Below, one piece after another: positions 36,270-45,379 of a stretch of DNA of 64,000 bases. Source of the DNA: an uncultured Amylibacter sp. (GTDB lineage Bacteria > Pseudomonadota > Alphaproteobacteria > Rhodobacterales > Rhodobacteraceae); NCBI GenBank assembly GCA_943846615.1, contig OX044354.1, positions 2,063,001 to 2,127,000 of the forward strand, in the 5' to 3' direction. The notes beneath the pieces are model-generated. The model was not told the origin of the DNA. It searched no databases and saw nothing but the letters and a program-made list of their open reading frames with translations. Made by a program: the position numbers and the translations under genes. The first letter of the stretch is position 1. Each line of letters opens with the position of its first letter.

Positions 36270-37166
36270 TCAAATCTGGGGGAAATACGCCCTTGGTCTG
36301 ATCTCTTTCATGCCATGCTCAACAAACCGAGGATATGAACCGTCCCGCAAAGGAATGCTCTCATAGTCTGGCAGAAACTCTTTGATGATATCGACATGTG
36401 GAAATTCTTCGTCGCTTTGGGATCTTTCCCAAAATCTTCTGACCCATTTCAGCGTCTTCAACATACTCAACCGCCACCTGGACTTTTGCCCACCTCTGTT
36501 TTGATCGAATGCCTCCAGCCGCAAATTTTGACGTTGTTCCAAATGTTCGTGATCAGCAAAGCGAAGGTGCAGCATCATCAACTTAGGATCAAAAAATACA
36601 GGTGCCATCGCGCCGTTACCACGCAACTCGACTTCATGTGAAAGAATGCCTGGGCGAGAGATATGCCATTTATAGTTAAAGTGGGATCGTTGCTCAAAAA
36701 TCGACTGCTTTGGGTCTAATGGCGGTTCGTTTTCGATGTCATGATACACCTCAATTCCAATACCGGCACGCGTTCCAATTTCAGGCACCGTATCCAAATA
36801 GGCCGCCAATCCATTTTCGTGATCCGCCACATAAATTTCGTCCGTATCATTGTAAATCACACAGTCGTAATATTTTAACATCGACGCGGCAAACGCGCTG
36901 ATCGCCAACCAACGCTCTTCATCAAAACTCTTTCGATTTTGCGCATCTTTGTCGGCCGTAGGCGTATCAAACGGAATGGTAATAACGTTGATTGCCTCGG
37001 GTAAAATATCACGCGCAGTTGCGTTTTGCGAATTGTGGTCAATGATAAACAGGTTTTCCGCGCCAAATTGAGATGCATAATAGCGGTGCCAAATAGGTAA
37101 GAAGAAATCTTCGTCGCGGCACATCGTAATCGCGCAATATCGCCTTTTTGCTAGGGGATTGGTCAA
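36270..37166 (-). CDS. Glycosyltransferase family 2-like protein
   Basis: This protein has about 298 residues. The segment YCAITMCRDEDFFLPIWHRYY near the start and VIYNDTDEIYVAD (DxD-type metal/nucleotide site, near residue 105) match the Glyco_tranf_2_4/GT92-like group, which moves sugars onto surface glycans. I choose a TTG start at 37166, seven bases after GAGAGG. A GTG start at 37292 would add 42 Cys-rich residues with no family match and nearly reach the divergent gene. The acceptor is unknown. Confidence 0.72.
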   Translation of the reverse strand: MTNPLAKRRYCAITMCRDEDFFLPIWHRYYASQFGAENLFIIDHNSQNATARDILPEAINVITIPFDTPTADKDAQNRKSFDEERWLAISAFAASMLKYYDCVIYNDTDEIYVADHENGLAAYLDTVPEIGTRAGIGIEVYHDIENEPPLDPKQSIFEQRSHFNYKWHISRPGILSHEVELRGNGAMAPVFFDPKLMMLHLRFADHEHLEQRQNLRLEAFDQNRGGQKSRWRLSMLKTLKWVRRFWERSQSDEEFPHVDIIKEFLPDYESIPLRDGSYPRFVEHGMKEIRPRAYFPQI

Positions 37167-37316
37167 TTTCGAGCCTCTCGTCCGTGAACCTTTTGTAGAA
37201 CACCAATATTCGTTAAGGGCAAGTTCCGTAAATTCTACAAAACGCGACACACCCCTTGATAATGCCTGCAACTCACTCCAAACACGACACACAGCGAAAA
37301 ATCACAGGATACCAAT

Positions 37317-38693
37317 TTGAAACGCCAAGCACGGTTTGTAACCGGTTCAACCATGCGCCATGTGGCGGTGATGACATCCACAGGCATGATTGGCCTGACG
37401 TTTATGTTTTTGGTCGATGCTATCACGCTGTTCTGGGTGTCTAAATTGAATTCGGAAACTTTCATGGCTGCCATGGGTTTCGCGTGGACAGTTCAAATAT
37501 TCTCAATCTCGTTGGCGGTGGCGTTTATGATTGCAGCAACGGCATTGGTTTCGCGATCCATCGGCGCGGAACGTTGGGAGGACGCGCGTAAACAGGCCAC
37601 GGTCTGCGCGGTGCTCAGTGTGGGCATACTTTCAATCATTGCACTCTTACTTCTGGTCTTTCGCGATCAAATCTTGGGGGTTGTTGGCGCAACTGGTGAT
37701 ACAAAACGTGTTGCATCAAATTTTCTTCTTATCTCTGTGCCCAGTTTGCCAATCATGGTGCTGGGCATGATCGGATCATCTGTTCTGCGTGCCGAAGGCG
37801 ACGGTGTGCGTTCGATGATGGTTACGATTTCGTCTGGCGTAACCGCGGCCATCGTCGATCCTTTGTTGATCTTTGGCTTCGATCTGGGCGTACAGGGTGC
37901 TGCGATGGGCATCACAATCGCGCGTACAGTATCCGCAATTCTGGCCCTGTATTTTGTGATACGGGTTAAGGATCTTGCTGCCAAAATTTCCCTGAACGAT
38001 ATCCGCAAATGGTACATCCCTTTTGCAATGATCGCCGTGCCGACCATCCTGACGCAAATGGCATCCCCTACGGGCAACTTGTTTGCAACCCGTGTGATTT
38101 CCGATTTCGGCGAAGGTGCCGTCGCGGGTTGGGGCGTTCTGGGCCGTGTGTCTGTCGTGGCCTTTGGCGGGGTGTTTGCGCTGTCGGGTGCCATCGGGGG
38201 CATTGTCGGGCAAAATTTCGGGGCAGGGGCGTTTGACCGTGTGCGTCTGGCATACCGTGACGCACTGATCTTCTCGACGATCTATGTCGCAGCGGTCTGC
38301 GCCGTTCTGGCCTTGCTGACACCTGCCATTCTTTCGGCATTCAACCTATCCTCTTTGGCGGCAGAGGTTGTTACCACTTTCACCTACTTTACCGCAGGCA
38401 GCTTCATGTTCGCTGGTGCTCTTTATGTGTCCAACGCGTCGTTCAATAACCTCGGACGCCCGCTGTATTCCACACTGTTTAATTGGATCAAAGACGGCGC
38501 ATTGATGTTGCCTCTGTGTATTCTCGGGGCCAGCTATTGGGGTGCCAAGGGCGTGGTCTACGGTCAAGCTGGCGCATGGGTGATTGCTGGCACGATTAGC
38601 ACAATTTACGGCTGGCACTTCATCAAACAGGTCGAAAAACGCACAGCTAAATCTCGCGAAAAATCACGCAAAGGTGCATTGCGTAACGGCTAG
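37317..38693 (+). CDS. MATE family efflux transporter
   Basis: This membrane protein has 458 residues and 12 predicted helices in two halves. It shows MATE hallmarks such as [53 protein letters not shown] and a second-half [22 protein letters not shown]. It would export drugs or metabolites using Na+ or H+. The start is TTG 37317, behind AGGA. A Lys/Arg-rich cytosolic tail ends the protein ([13 protein letters not shown]). msrA follows 35 bp downstream. Confidence 0.9.
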   Translation: MKRQARFVTGSTMRHVAVMTSTGMIGLTFMFLVDAITLFWVSKLNSETFMAAMGFAWTVQIFSISLAVAFMIAATALVSRSIGAERWEDARKQATVCAVLSVGILSIIALLLLVFRDQILGVVGATGDTKRVASNFLLISVPSLPIMVLGMIGSSVLRAEGDGVRSMMVTISSGVTAAIVDPLLIFGFDLGVQGAAMGITIARTVSAILALYFVIRVKDLAAKISLNDIRKWYIPFAMIAVPTILTQMASPTGNLFATRVISDFGEGAVAGWGVLGRVSVVAFGGVFALSGAIGGIVGQNFGAGAFDRVRLAYRDALIFSTIYVAAVCAVLALLTPAILSAFNLSSLAAEVVTTFTYFTAGSFMFAGALYVSNASFNNLGRPLYSTLFNWIKDGALMLPLCILGASYWGAKGVVYGQAGAWVIAGTISTIYGWHFIKQVEKRTAKSREKSRKGALRNG

Positions 38694-38728
38694 GGTTTGC
38701 TAGGTTACACCAAACAACGGAGAGCAAG

Positions 38729-39376
38729 ATGTTTTTCACCAATAAACCAGTCGAAATTCCTAATGCAACGACCGCCCTGCCAGGGCGCGATACTGCCATC
38801 GAAACTGCAAAAACCCATTATGTTTTGGGTAATCCCATTGCGGGCGAAATCCCCGACGGCTTTGAACAGGCAATGTTCGGCATGGGTTGTTTCTGGGGTG
38901 TAGAGCGCATCTTTTGGAACATCACTGGCGTTTGGACCACCGCCGTCGGCTATGCAGCGGGCCACACTCCAAACGCAACCTACGAGGAAGTGTGCAGTGG
39001 CAAAACAGGCCACAACGAGGTCGTCTGGGTCGTCTTCGATCCAAACATCGTTTCTTACGAGACCCTGCTCAAAACATTCTGGGAGGGTCACAACCCAACC
39101 CAAGGCATGCGCCAAGGCAACGACCAAGGCACGCAATACCGCTCTGGCATCTATTTCTACAACGTTGATCAACGCATGGCCGCCTTCGCCAGCAAAAACC
39201 TGTACCAACAACGCCTCGACGCCAGCGGCATGTCACAGATTACAACAGAGATTCTGAATGCCGACACGTTGTACTATGCCGAAGAATATCACCAACAATA
39301 TTTGGCGAAAAATCCAGATGGGTATTGCGGCATTGGCGGCACGGGCGTGACATGCCCAATTGGCGTGGGTGCTTGA
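38729..39376 (+). CDS. msrA: Peptide methionine sulfoxide reductase A
   Basis: This protein has 215 residues. The catalytic Cys is in [15 protein letters not shown] near residue 53, followed by [22 protein letters not shown] and [14 protein letters not shown], all diagnostic for MsrA. It reduces methionine-S-sulfoxide in proteins and free methionine. The N-terminal 45-residue extension is common in MsrA of this size and has no signal peptide, so the enzyme is cytosolic. GGAGAG precedes the ATG. Confidence 0.95.
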   Translation: MFFTNKPVEIPNATTALPGRDTAIETAKTHYVLGNPIAGEIPDGFEQAMFGMGCFWGVERIFWNITGVWTTAVGYAAGHTPNATYEEVCSGKTGHNEVVWVVFDPNIVSYETLLKTFWEGHNPTQGMRQGNDQGTQYRSGIYFYNVDQRMAAFASKNLYQQRLDASGMSQITTEILNADTLYYAEEYHQQYLAKNPDGYCGIGGTGVTCPIGVGA

Positions 39377-39426
39377 CCCTTTTGATCATCTGACTTATCG
39401 CCTCTTAAAACAGATAAGGGACGACC

Positions 39427-40296
39427 ATGCCGACATTTACTGCACTGACAACACTGGCTGGCCGTGATGCCGCCAATGACTTGGGCCTCGCATTGGAAAA
39501 CCTCGAAGACGCACCATATGGCGTCGGTGTTTTCGAAATCGAAGATGGCTCTGGCCTATACGAGGTTGGCGGATATTTCGTGGATGCCCCAAATGAAATC
39601 GCACTGTTGATCCTAACAACTGCATATGGTGCAAAACCATTTGTGGTGTCCGAAGTTCCCGACAAAGATTGGGTCGCAGAGGTGCGCCGCGAATTGGCCC
39701 CAGTCGCCGCAGGTCGTTTCTTCGTCTACGGCGCACATGATGCGGATAAGGTTCCTGATGATTGCATGCCCCTTCTGATCGAGGCGGCAATGGCATTCGG
39801 TACAGGCCACCACGGCACGACCAAGGGCTGTCTGACCGCGTTAGATACGCTGGCGAAGCAGGGATTCATCGGCAAAAACGTCATCGACGTTGGTTGTGGA
39901 ACGGCTGTTCTTGCCATGGGCGCGGCACTGCTATGGCCGGGCAATGTCATGGCCAGCGACATCGACGAAATCGCCACTGAAACATCCAAGGCGAACGCGG
40001 TAGCTAACAATCTCGGCGATCGCATCGATGTGGTCACCTGTGCTGGATTTGATCATCCCGACTTGATTGCCAAAGCACCATATGATTTGATTTTGGCGAA
40101 TATCTTAAAAGGCCCATTGGTTGAACTGGCCCCCGACATGGCTAAAAATTGCGCCGCGGGCGGTTACACAATCCTGTCTGGTATCCTAAACACACAGGCC
40201 GAAAACGTGATCGAGGCTTACGAAGACGAATCCTTCACTCTGATCGATCACACTAAACTGGGCGAATGGTCTACATTGACACTGCAAAAATCTTAA
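39427..40296 (+). CDS. prmA: Ribosomal protein L11 methyltransferase
   Basis: This protein has 289 residues. The C-terminal methyltransferase domain carries the SAM motif VIDVGCGTAVLAMGAALLW near 155 and the post-motif ASDIDEIATETSKANAVANN. LILANILKGPLVELAPD is the PrmA form of motif IV. AMAFGTGHHGTTKGCL is also typical. It methylates ribosomal protein L11 in the cytosol. AAGGGA precedes ATG 39427. Confidence 0.93.
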   Translation: MPTFTALTTLAGRDAANDLGLALENLEDAPYGVGVFEIEDGSGLYEVGGYFVDAPNEIALLILTTAYGAKPFVVSEVPDKDWVAEVRRELAPVAAGRFFVYGAHDADKVPDDCMPLLIEAAMAFGTGHHGTTKGCLTALDTLAKQGFIGKNVIDVGCGTAVLAMGAALLWPGNVMASDIDEIATETSKANAVANNLGDRIDVVTCAGFDHPDLIAKAPYDLILANILKGPLVELAPDMAKNCAAGGYTILSGILNTQAENVIEAYEDESFTLIDHTKLGEWSTLTLQKS

Positions 40297-40341
40297 CAAC
40301 AGGAATTTTTCGCGCTAAGCTTGCGAAAAAGGGTGACAAAC

Positions 40342-40740
40342 ATGCCGTCGGACAATCGCGCAGATTTTCATAAACGCCTCGCCTCGTTGGACAAAAAAGA
40401 AACGACAGGCGGTCGCGCCAAACGTACTGATCGCGTCGGTATCTATGATCAAGACGAGGAAAAGCGCCGCAAGGCACGACGATTCCCATGGAAACGTTTC
40501 GTGATTACGATTCTAATCGGCATCGTCGGTCTGATCGGGATCAAAGCATATACCGTCAATAAAATGGGCGAAGAGGCATATCAAACCCGCCTGACGGAGC
40601 TACGCGAAGGCGACGGCATGCAACCCTACGTCGCGATCATCATCGGTCGCGATCCCTTGATGATGGTGTTTGAACGTCTTCTGTTTTCCAAAGACCCCAA
40701 AACGAAAGACGCCCCAGAAGTAACTCCTGAGGCGTCCTAA
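40342..40740 (+). CDS. Hypothetical single-pass membrane protein
   Basis: This 132-residue protein is not recognised by name. A charged cytosolic N-terminal region (about 1-50, with RAKRTDRVGIYDQDEEKRRK) is followed by one membrane helix (VITILIGIVGLIGIKAY near 55-72) and an external tail. ATG 40342 has AAGGG at a good distance; the in-frame TTG at 40321 does not. The last ten codons (DAPEVTPEAS) lie on the left arm, loop and right arm of the terminator hairpin of the convergent DUF1127 gene, so the C-terminus may be a by-product of that repeat. Confidence 0.72.
   Translation: MPSDNRADFHKRLASLDKKETTGGRAKRTDRVGIYDQDEEKRRKARRFPWKRFVITILIGIVGLIGIKAYTVNKMGEEAYQTRLTELREGDGMQPYVAIIIGRDPLMMVFERLLFSKDPKTKDAPEVTPEAS
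40708..40736 (-). terminator. Terminator of DUF1127 copy 1, inside the convergent coding sequence
   Basis: GACGCCCCAG and CTGAGGCGTC form a 10-bp stem with one mismatch, 31 bp past the DUF1127 stop on the minus strand. It is homologous to the hairpins at 41114-41141 and 41512-41545. It also encodes the C-terminus of the rightward hypothetical protein and may terminate both directions. Confidence 0.65.
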
Positions 40741-40766
40741 AATTCGATGTAATAGGATGGTACCTA

Positions 40767-40964
40767 TTAAACGTTGTTGATTTCACCGCGTGTCAGGCCA
40801 ATGTCTGCCAATTCGCGAGCTGACAATGCACACAACTCTGCTTTTGTTACGCGCGCTTGATTCCAAGCAGTCACTTTAACGATGACATTTTCCAGAACCT
40901 GTGTCGCACCAGCGATTAGGTTCGCGCCGAATGGTAGAGATGCAGTGTTTTGGTAAGTAGCCAT
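40767..40964 (-). CDS. DUF1127 small protein, copy 1
   Basis: This 65-residue protein starts MATYQNTASLPFGANL and ends with the conserved YjiS-type motif LSARELADIGLTRGEINNV of the DUF1127 family. Such small proteins in Rhodobacter are tied to stress-induced sRNA operons and RNA turnover; a role here is inference. AAGGAAC lies before the ATG. It is the most diverged promoter-distal unit of a three-copy tandem array. A homologous terminator follows. Confidence 0.85.
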   Translation of the reverse strand: MATYQNTASLPFGANLIAGATQVLENVIVKVTAWNQARVTKAELCALSARELADIGLTRGEINNV

Positions 40965-41030
40965 GAGAAAGTTCCTTTCATCGGTGTTAATTTCTTTGGT
41001 GCCTCATATGTAACTTTGCTCTGCCCACAT

Positions 41031-41063
41031 TACCAATGTTGGTTCGGAATTTCCGTTATGCAG
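41031..41063 (-). promoter_or_regulatory. Conserved 33-bp upstream element, DUF1127 copy 1
   Basis: This block is shared with the other two copies and sits 66 bp before the start codon. On the minus strand it holds GGAAATTCCGAACC (TTCCGAA-type dyad) and then TTGGTA. About 18 bp later is TACATA, a plausible -35/-10 pair. It is likely the promoter plus an activator site. Confidence 0.55.
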
Positions 41064-41113
41064 CAATGGCATAGCGATAAAAAAGGGCTGTATCACGACT
41101 TCTCCAAACGCAA

Positions 41114-41141
41114 AACGCCCCAGAAATTATCTCTGAGGCGT
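41114..41141 (-). terminator. Terminator of DUF1127 copy 2
   Basis: ACGCCCCAGA and TCTGAGGCGT form a stem downstream of copy 2 on the minus strand, followed by TTTT. It is homologous to the other two terminators of the array. Confidence 0.75.
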
Positions 41142-41170
41142 CTGATTATTCAGTATAATAGGATAACCTA

Positions 41171-41368
41171 TTAGATGTTTTTGATGTCACCACGTGTCAT
41201 GCCAATGTCAGCCAATTCGCGTGTCGACAAAGTAGCCAATTCAGCTTTCGTCGCGCGTTTTGCATTCCATTCAGTTACGTTCGCAACAACGTTTTCGATA
41301 ACGTTTGTGATGCCAGCAAATAGGTTAAAGCCGAAAGGTTGAACGTTAGTGTTTTGGTAGGTAGCCAT
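41171..41368 (-). CDS. DUF1127 small protein, copy 2
   Basis: This 65-residue paralogue starts MATYQNTNVQPFGFNLF, with the C-terminal motif LSTRELADIGMTRGDIKNI. The middle (NVTEWNAKRATKAELA) shows the basic character of the family. It has its own promoter element, a leader with AAGGAAC, and its own terminator, so it is an independent transcription unit of the triplicated array. The role is unknown; the family is linked to stress and RNA metabolism in alphaproteobacteria. Confidence 0.85.
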   Translation of the reverse strand: MATYQNTNVQPFGFNLFAGITNVIENVVANVTEWNAKRATKAELATLSTRELADIGMTRGDIKNI

Positions 41369-41433
41369 GATAAAGTTCCTTTTATCGGTGTGAATTTCTT
41401 TGTTGCCTTATATGTAACTTTGCCCATCCCACA

Positions 41434-41466
41434 TTACCAATGCTGGTTCAGAATTTCCGATATGCA
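41434..41466 (-). promoter_or_regulatory. Conserved 33-bp upstream element, DUF1127 copy 2
   Basis: This is the same block as at copies 1 and 3, 66 bp upstream of the start codon, nearly identical to copy 3. It carries GGAAATTCTGAACC and TTGGTA on the minus strand, with TACATA downstream. Confidence 0.55.
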
Positions 41467-41511
41467 AATTTGGCATATCAATCCAGATTAGCTAAATGAC
41501 CTGATCAAACC

Positions 41512-41545
41512 AAAAAAAACGCCCCAGAGAAAACTCTGAGGCGTT
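41512..41545 (-). terminator. Terminator of DUF1127 copy 3
   Basis: AACGCCCCAGAG and CTCTGAGGCGTT form a long stem with a 4-base loop and an eight-T tract on the minus strand. This is the strongest terminator in the array. Confidence 0.88.
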
Positions 41546-41574
41546 CGAATTTGATATAACAGACTGTAAGTCTA

Positions 41575-41772
41575 TTAGAAGTTTTGGATGTCACCGCGTG
41601 TCAGACCAATGTCAGCCAATTCACGAGCAGTCAATTTTGACAATTCTTTTTGTGTTGCACGTGACTGGCTCCATGCTGTCAGGTTCGCCGCCAAGTTTTC
41701 AAGAACGTTTACTGCACGATAGATAACAACTGCGCCGAAAGGTTGAGCGTTTGTGTTTTGGTAAGTAGCCAT
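41575..41772 (-). CDS. DUF1127 small protein, copy 3
   Basis: This 65-residue paralogue starts MATYQNTNAQPFGAVVIY and ends LTARELADIGLTRGDIQNF. It is the copy next to ruvC, from which it diverges. The leader keeps AAGGAACTT before the ATG and the upstream element is intact. It has the strongest terminator, so it may be the ancestral or most active copy. Family function is not established beyond links to stress and RNA turnover. Confidence 0.85.
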   Translation of the reverse strand: MATYQNTNAQPFGAVVIYRAVNVLENLAANLTAWSQSRATQKELSKLTARELADIGLTRGDIQNF

Positions 41773-41837
41773 GATTAAGTTCCTTTAATCAGTGTGAATT
41801 TCTTTGTTGGCGGTTATGTAGCTTCGGACAATTCACT

Positions 41838-41870
41838 TTACCAATGCTGGTTCAGAATTTCCGATATGCA
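41838..41870 (-). promoter_or_regulatory. Conserved 33-bp upstream element, DUF1127 copy 3
   Basis: This is the same conserved block, 66 bp from the start codon. The sequence between it and the gene has diverged from the other copies while the block itself has not, which argues for a bound factor. Confidence 0.55.
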
Positions 41871-41987
41871 AAAAATGCATGGGCTTTGTCACTTGAATTT
41901 CACAATTATGAACTAACGATAAAAATCCCCACTTGGCGAATGTTCTTGTTTCGTGCTATGTAGGGTCAAAAGCAGGAACAGGCAAAA

Positions 41988-42500
41988 ATGCGTGTAATCG
42001 GAATTGATCCAGGTCTTCGAAATCTGGGCTGGGGTGTTGTTGATGTGGCGGGGACGAAAATCGGCCACGTCGCAAATGGCATATGTAAATCTTCAACGGG
42101 CACATTGGCAGAACGCTTGCGCGAACTGCACGAACAACTGACCCACGTTATATATACGCATCAGCCAACGACGTCGGCGGTGGAAAAAACGTTCGTAAAC
42201 AAAGACGGCGCAGGCACATTGAAATTGGGTCAGGCGCGTGGGATTTGTTTATTGGTGCCGGCACAGGCGGGATTGGATGTTGCCGAATATGCCCCTAATA
42301 CGATTAAAAAGGTCGTGGTTGGCGTCGGTCACGCGGATAAAAAACAGGTCGAACATATGGTGCGCATGCAATTGCCTAAGGTGACGTTTAATGGGCCCGA
42401 TGCGGTCGATGCTTTGGCGATTGCCTTGTGTCATGCGCATCACGCGCAATTCTCGGGTAAATTAGACGCGGCATTGGCACGCGCACAGGGGGCCGCATGA
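41988..42500 (+). CDS. ruvC: Holliday junction endonuclease RuvC
   Basis: This protein has 170 residues. Catalytic acidic residues are visible in [19 protein letters not shown] (Asp7), [10 protein letters not shown] (Glu near 66) and the C-terminal [15 protein letters not shown] (two Asp). It is a homodimeric resolvase that cuts the junctions moved by RuvAB. It is the first gene of a long rightward operon; its stop overlaps the ruvA ATG by 4 bp. Confidence 0.96.
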   Translation: MRVIGIDPGLRNLGWGVVDVAGTKIGHVANGICKSSTGTLAERLRELHEQLTHVIYTHQPTTSAVEKTFVNKDGAGTLKLGQARGICLLVPAQAGLDVAEYAPNTIKKVVVGVGHADKKQVEHMVRMQLPKVTFNGPDAVDALAIALCHAHHAQFSGKLDAALARAQGAA

Positions 42501-43171
42501 TTGGAAAAATCACAGGCCGTGTGGATTATCGCGGTACAGATCACGTTCTGGTCGATGTCCAAGGTGTTGGCTATTTGGTCTACTGCTCCGAACGCACGCT
42601 GGCGGGATTGCCCGGTCGCGGAGGCATCGTAGCACTCTATACAGATATGTTGGTTCGCGAAGATAACCTACAACTCTTCGGCTTCACCACTTTGGCAGAC
42701 AAAGAATGGCATAAACTGCTAACCACCGTTCAGGGCGTCGGTGCCAAGGCCGCATTGGCAATCGCATCCACCTTGGGCACAGACGGCGTATCACGCGCCA
42801 TTGCGCTGGGCGATGTTGCGGCGATTAAATCCGCCCAGGGCGTTGGCCCCAAAATCGCACAACGCGTAGTAACAGAACTGAAAGACAAAGCGCCAAAAAT
42901 CATGGCAATGGGCGGGCAGGGCGCGGCACAGGTCGAAGCCGACGAAAGCATGGTCATCGACGTGCAAACCCCAGTCGATATGCCAGCAAAAATACCAACC
43001 CCCGAACCATCGGCTGGCGCACAGGCCGATGCTTTGTCTGCGCTGATCAACCTTGGTTATGGTCACGGCGACGCCGCGGCAGCGGTGGCACAGGCCAGCG
43101 GTGATGCGCCCGACGCTGGGTCATCAAACTTGATCCGTGCGGCATTGAAACTCTTGGCGCCTTCGGGCTGA
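42497..43171 (+). CDS. ruvA: Holliday junction DNA helicase subunit RuvA
   Basis: This protein has 224 residues. The OB-fold domain I begins [28 protein letters not shown]. The helix-hairpin-helix region has [18 protein letters not shown] and [22 protein letters not shown] near 75-135. The RuvB-contacting domain III ends the chain ([18 protein letters not shown]). The linker between them is longer than in E. coli (about 205 residues total there). It binds four-way junctions and loads RuvB. Confidence 0.95.
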   Translation: MIGKITGRVDYRGTDHVLVDVQGVGYLVYCSERTLAGLPGRGGIVALYTDMLVREDNLQLFGFTTLADKEWHKLLTTVQGVGAKAALAIASTLGTDGVSRAIALGDVAAIKSAQGVGPKIAQRVVTELKDKAPKIMAMGGQGAAQVEADESMVIDVQTPVDMPAKIPTPEPSAGAQADALSALINLGYGHGDAAAAVAQASGDAPDAGSSNLIRAALKLLAPSG

Positions 43172-43178
43172 TCGGCTA

Positions 43179-44222
43179 ATGCAAGATATGGAATATCCTG
43201 ATCCAAATTTACGCCCCGAACCACTGGTTGATGACGTCGATCGCGCATTGCGTCCGCAATCGCTTGACGAATTCACGGGCCAAGCAATGGCACGCGCGAA
43301 CCTCAAGGTGTTTATTGAGAGCGCCAAGCAACGCGGCCAAGCAATGGATCACACGCTTTTCTATGGCCCACCCGGACTGGGTAAAACCACACTGGCCCAA
43401 ATCATATCCAAAGAATTGGGCGTAAACTTCCGCATGACTTCTGGTCCTGTGCTGGCCAAGGCAGGCGACCTCGCGGCGATCCTCACAAATTTAGAAGAAC
43501 GCGATGTCCTTTTCATCGACGAAATCCACCGCTTAAACCCCGTAGTGGAAGAGGTGCTCTACCCAGCCCTAGAAGACTTCGAACTCGACCTCATGATCGG
43601 CGAAGGCCCCGCCGCCCGTTCTGTGCGCATTGATCTGCAACCCTTCACACTGGTCGGCGCAACCACCCGTTTGGGATTGCTAACAACACCGCTACGTGAT
43701 CGCTTCGGCATCCCTGTGCGACTCGAATTCTACACCGTCGACGAACTCTGTTCCATCGTCGAACGCGGTGCGAAAATGATGGGTGTCACCGCCAGTCCCG
43801 ACGGTGCCCGTGAAATCGCCCGCCGCGCCCGGGGCACACCGCGTATCGCGGGGCGTCTACTACGCCGCGTCGTCGATTTCGCAACGGTCGAAGGCGACGG
43901 TACAATATCCAAGGAACTGGCGGACAGCTCTCTAACCCGCCTTGGCGTCGATGATCTGGGCCTAGACGGCGCGGATCGCCGCTACCTGCGTCTCTTGGCT
44001 GAAAACTATGGCGGTGGGCCCGTCGGCGTCGAAACCATTGCCGCCGCTTTATCCGAGGCCCGCGATGCAATCGAAGAGGTCGTCGAACCTTACCTGTTGC
44101 AACAGGGGCTAATTCAACGTACCCCACGCGGGCGCATGTTGGCGCAAAAGGCATGGATGCATTTGGGGCTGACCGCACCAAAAACACCCAACCAGACGGA
44201 TCTATTTGAAGGTGGAAAATGA
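43179..44222 (+). CDS. ruvB: Holliday junction branch migration ATPase RuvB
   Basis: This AAA+ protein has 347 residues. Walker A is [17 protein letters not shown] near 60 and Walker B is [11 protein letters not shown] near 110. The sensor region is [20 protein letters not shown], and a winged-helix C-terminus contains [13 protein letters not shown]. It drives branch migration with RuvA. The ribosome binding site before ATG 43179 is weak; an in-frame ATG at 43188 is an alternative. Its end overlaps the next ATG by 4 bp. Confidence 0.96.
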   Translation: MQDMEYPDPNLRPEPLVDDVDRALRPQSLDEFTGQAMARANLKVFIESAKQRGQAMDHTLFYGPPGLGKTTLAQIISKELGVNFRMTSGPVLAKAGDLAAILTNLEERDVLFIDEIHRLNPVVEEVLYPALEDFELDLMIGEGPAARSVRIDLQPFTLVGATTRLGLLTTPLRDRFGIPVRLEFYTVDELCSIVERGAKMMGVTASPDGAREIARRARGTPRIAGRLLRRVVDFATVEGDGTISKELADSSLTRLGVDDLGLDGADRRYLRLLAENYGGGPVGVETIAAALSEARDAIEEVVEPYLLQQGLIQRTPRGRMLAQKAWMHLGLTAPKTPNQTDLFEGGK

Positions 44223-44878
44223 CGACTACGGCCCTAACTGCAGAAAAAATTGAAACCCTGTTCACCCATCCCGATGGTGTGTTCCGTTTCGCACGCTGGA
44301 ACCGCCCCATCGCGCCGATAGTATTTGGCGTGGACGATGAAACCCTAACCCACCTGAAAACCGCCATCGTCACCACCATCGGTGTCACAGGCGTAAATAT
44401 TGTTGAAACCGATCCCGAACTGGGCGCGAATTTCATGTGGTTCTTCTGCCAAGACTGGAATGAAATCCTCGGTGTACCGGATCTTGAAAACCTGATTCCT
44501 GATCTGAAAAACATCATCTCGCGTCTACAGACCACCTCTACAAAAACATTCCGCATCTTTAATTTCGACACGGATGGCAGCATTAAATTATGCATCCAAA
44601 TGGTCAAAATCGCCGATGAAACGGCTGAAATGTCGATCCAAACATTGGCAACAGGCGAAACATACCAATGTCTTGCCCTGTTCAGCCCACATGCATTCCT
44701 AAACGAGAGCCCAATCGCGGTGATCGAACAAAATGGCCTGTGTATCCCAAAACCAGAATACGCGGCCCTGATGCGCGCCGCCTATGATCCTGTCCTGCCT
44801 GTCGCGACCAAAGAGCCAACGCACGCCATGCGGCTGGGCGCCCGCGCAAGTAAACTTCTGGCCGAGATGACCCAATGA
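44219..44878 (+). CDS. Conserved hypothetical protein between ruvB and ybgC
   Basis: This 219-residue protein is not assignable to a family I know. It has no signal peptide or membrane helix, so it is probably cytosolic. Alternating hydrophobic segments ([33 protein letters not shown]) suggest a globular alpha/beta fold. ATG 44219 overlaps the ruvB stop, and its own stop overlaps the ybgC ATG, both by 4 bp (ATGA). Translation is therefore coupled on both sides. The locked position in a conserved operon suggests a real protein linked to repair or envelope functions. Confidence 0.75.
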   Translation: MTTTALTAEKIETLFTHPDGVFRFARWNRPIAPIVFGVDDETLTHLKTAIVTTIGVTGVNIVETDPELGANFMWFFCQDWNEILGVPDLENLIPDLKNIISRLQTTSTKTFRIFNFDTDGSIKLCIQMVKIADETAEMSIQTLATGETYQCLALFSPHAFLNESPIAVIEQNGLCIPKPEYAALMRAAYDPVLPVATKEPTHAMRLGARASKLLAEMTQ

Positions 44879-45273
44879 CCCACATATTCGATTGCCGCGT
44901 CTATTACGAAGATACCGATATGGCGGGCATCGTTTACTATGCGAACTACCTAAAATTCATCGAACGTGGACGTTCCACATTAGTGCGCGATGCAGGCATC
45001 GACCAAAACGCGCTCAAGGATCAGGGCCTCGTTTTCGCTGTCCTCACCGTCAACGCTAACTATCACGCGCCTGCGCGGTTGGACGATATGTTACGTGTTG
45101 AAACAAAACTGGCTTATATGAGCCGCACCAAAATCACCTTCGACCAACGGGTGTTTCGCGGCGATAAGATGCTGTTTTCTTCGGAAATTACCGTCATTTT
45201 TATGACAACAGCGGGCCGCCCAACCAGATTACCCGATGAAATAAAGACAAAATTACAGCAGTTTGCCGCCTAA
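44875..45273 (+). CDS. ybgC: Tol-Pal-associated acyl-CoA thioesterase YbgC
   Basis: This hotdog-fold thioesterase has 132 residues. CRVYYEDTDMAGIVYYANYLKF holds the catalytic Asp of the 4-hydroxybenzoyl-CoA thioesterase-like group, and RGRSTLVRDAGI follows. It hydrolyses short acyl-CoA or acyl-ACP at the inner membrane and is regularly encoded upstream of tolQ. Its start overlaps the stop of the preceding gene by 4 bp. Confidence 0.93.
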   Translation: MTHIFDCRVYYEDTDMAGIVYYANYLKFIERGRSTLVRDAGIDQNALKDQGLVFAVLTVNANYHAPARLDDMLRVETKLAYMSRTKITFDQRVFRGDKMLFSSEITVIFMTTAGRPTRLPDEIKTKLQQFAA

Positions 45274-45379
45274 CGTACAATTTACACCGAAAAACCTCGT
45301 TTTTCGCACCATTCCTGCCTATATTCCTCAAAACAACAAAGCGTCGCGCAAAGCGGCCACAGGCAGAACGAGCGGTATT

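Larger units (their letters stand above)
40708..41911 (-). repeat. Tandem triplication of a 404-bp DUF1127 unit
   Basis: The three DUF1127 start codons lie at 40964, 41368 and 41772, exactly 404 bp apart. Each unit comprises promoter element, leader, 65-codon gene and hairpin terminator in the same order. The proteins differ at many positions while unit length is unchanged. Outer boundaries are approximate. Confidence 0.8.

Noticed and set aside
40950-41174. 74-codon rightward open frame between DUF1127 copies
   Set aside because: It runs through the conserved promoter element and terminator of the array, which explain the sequence better.
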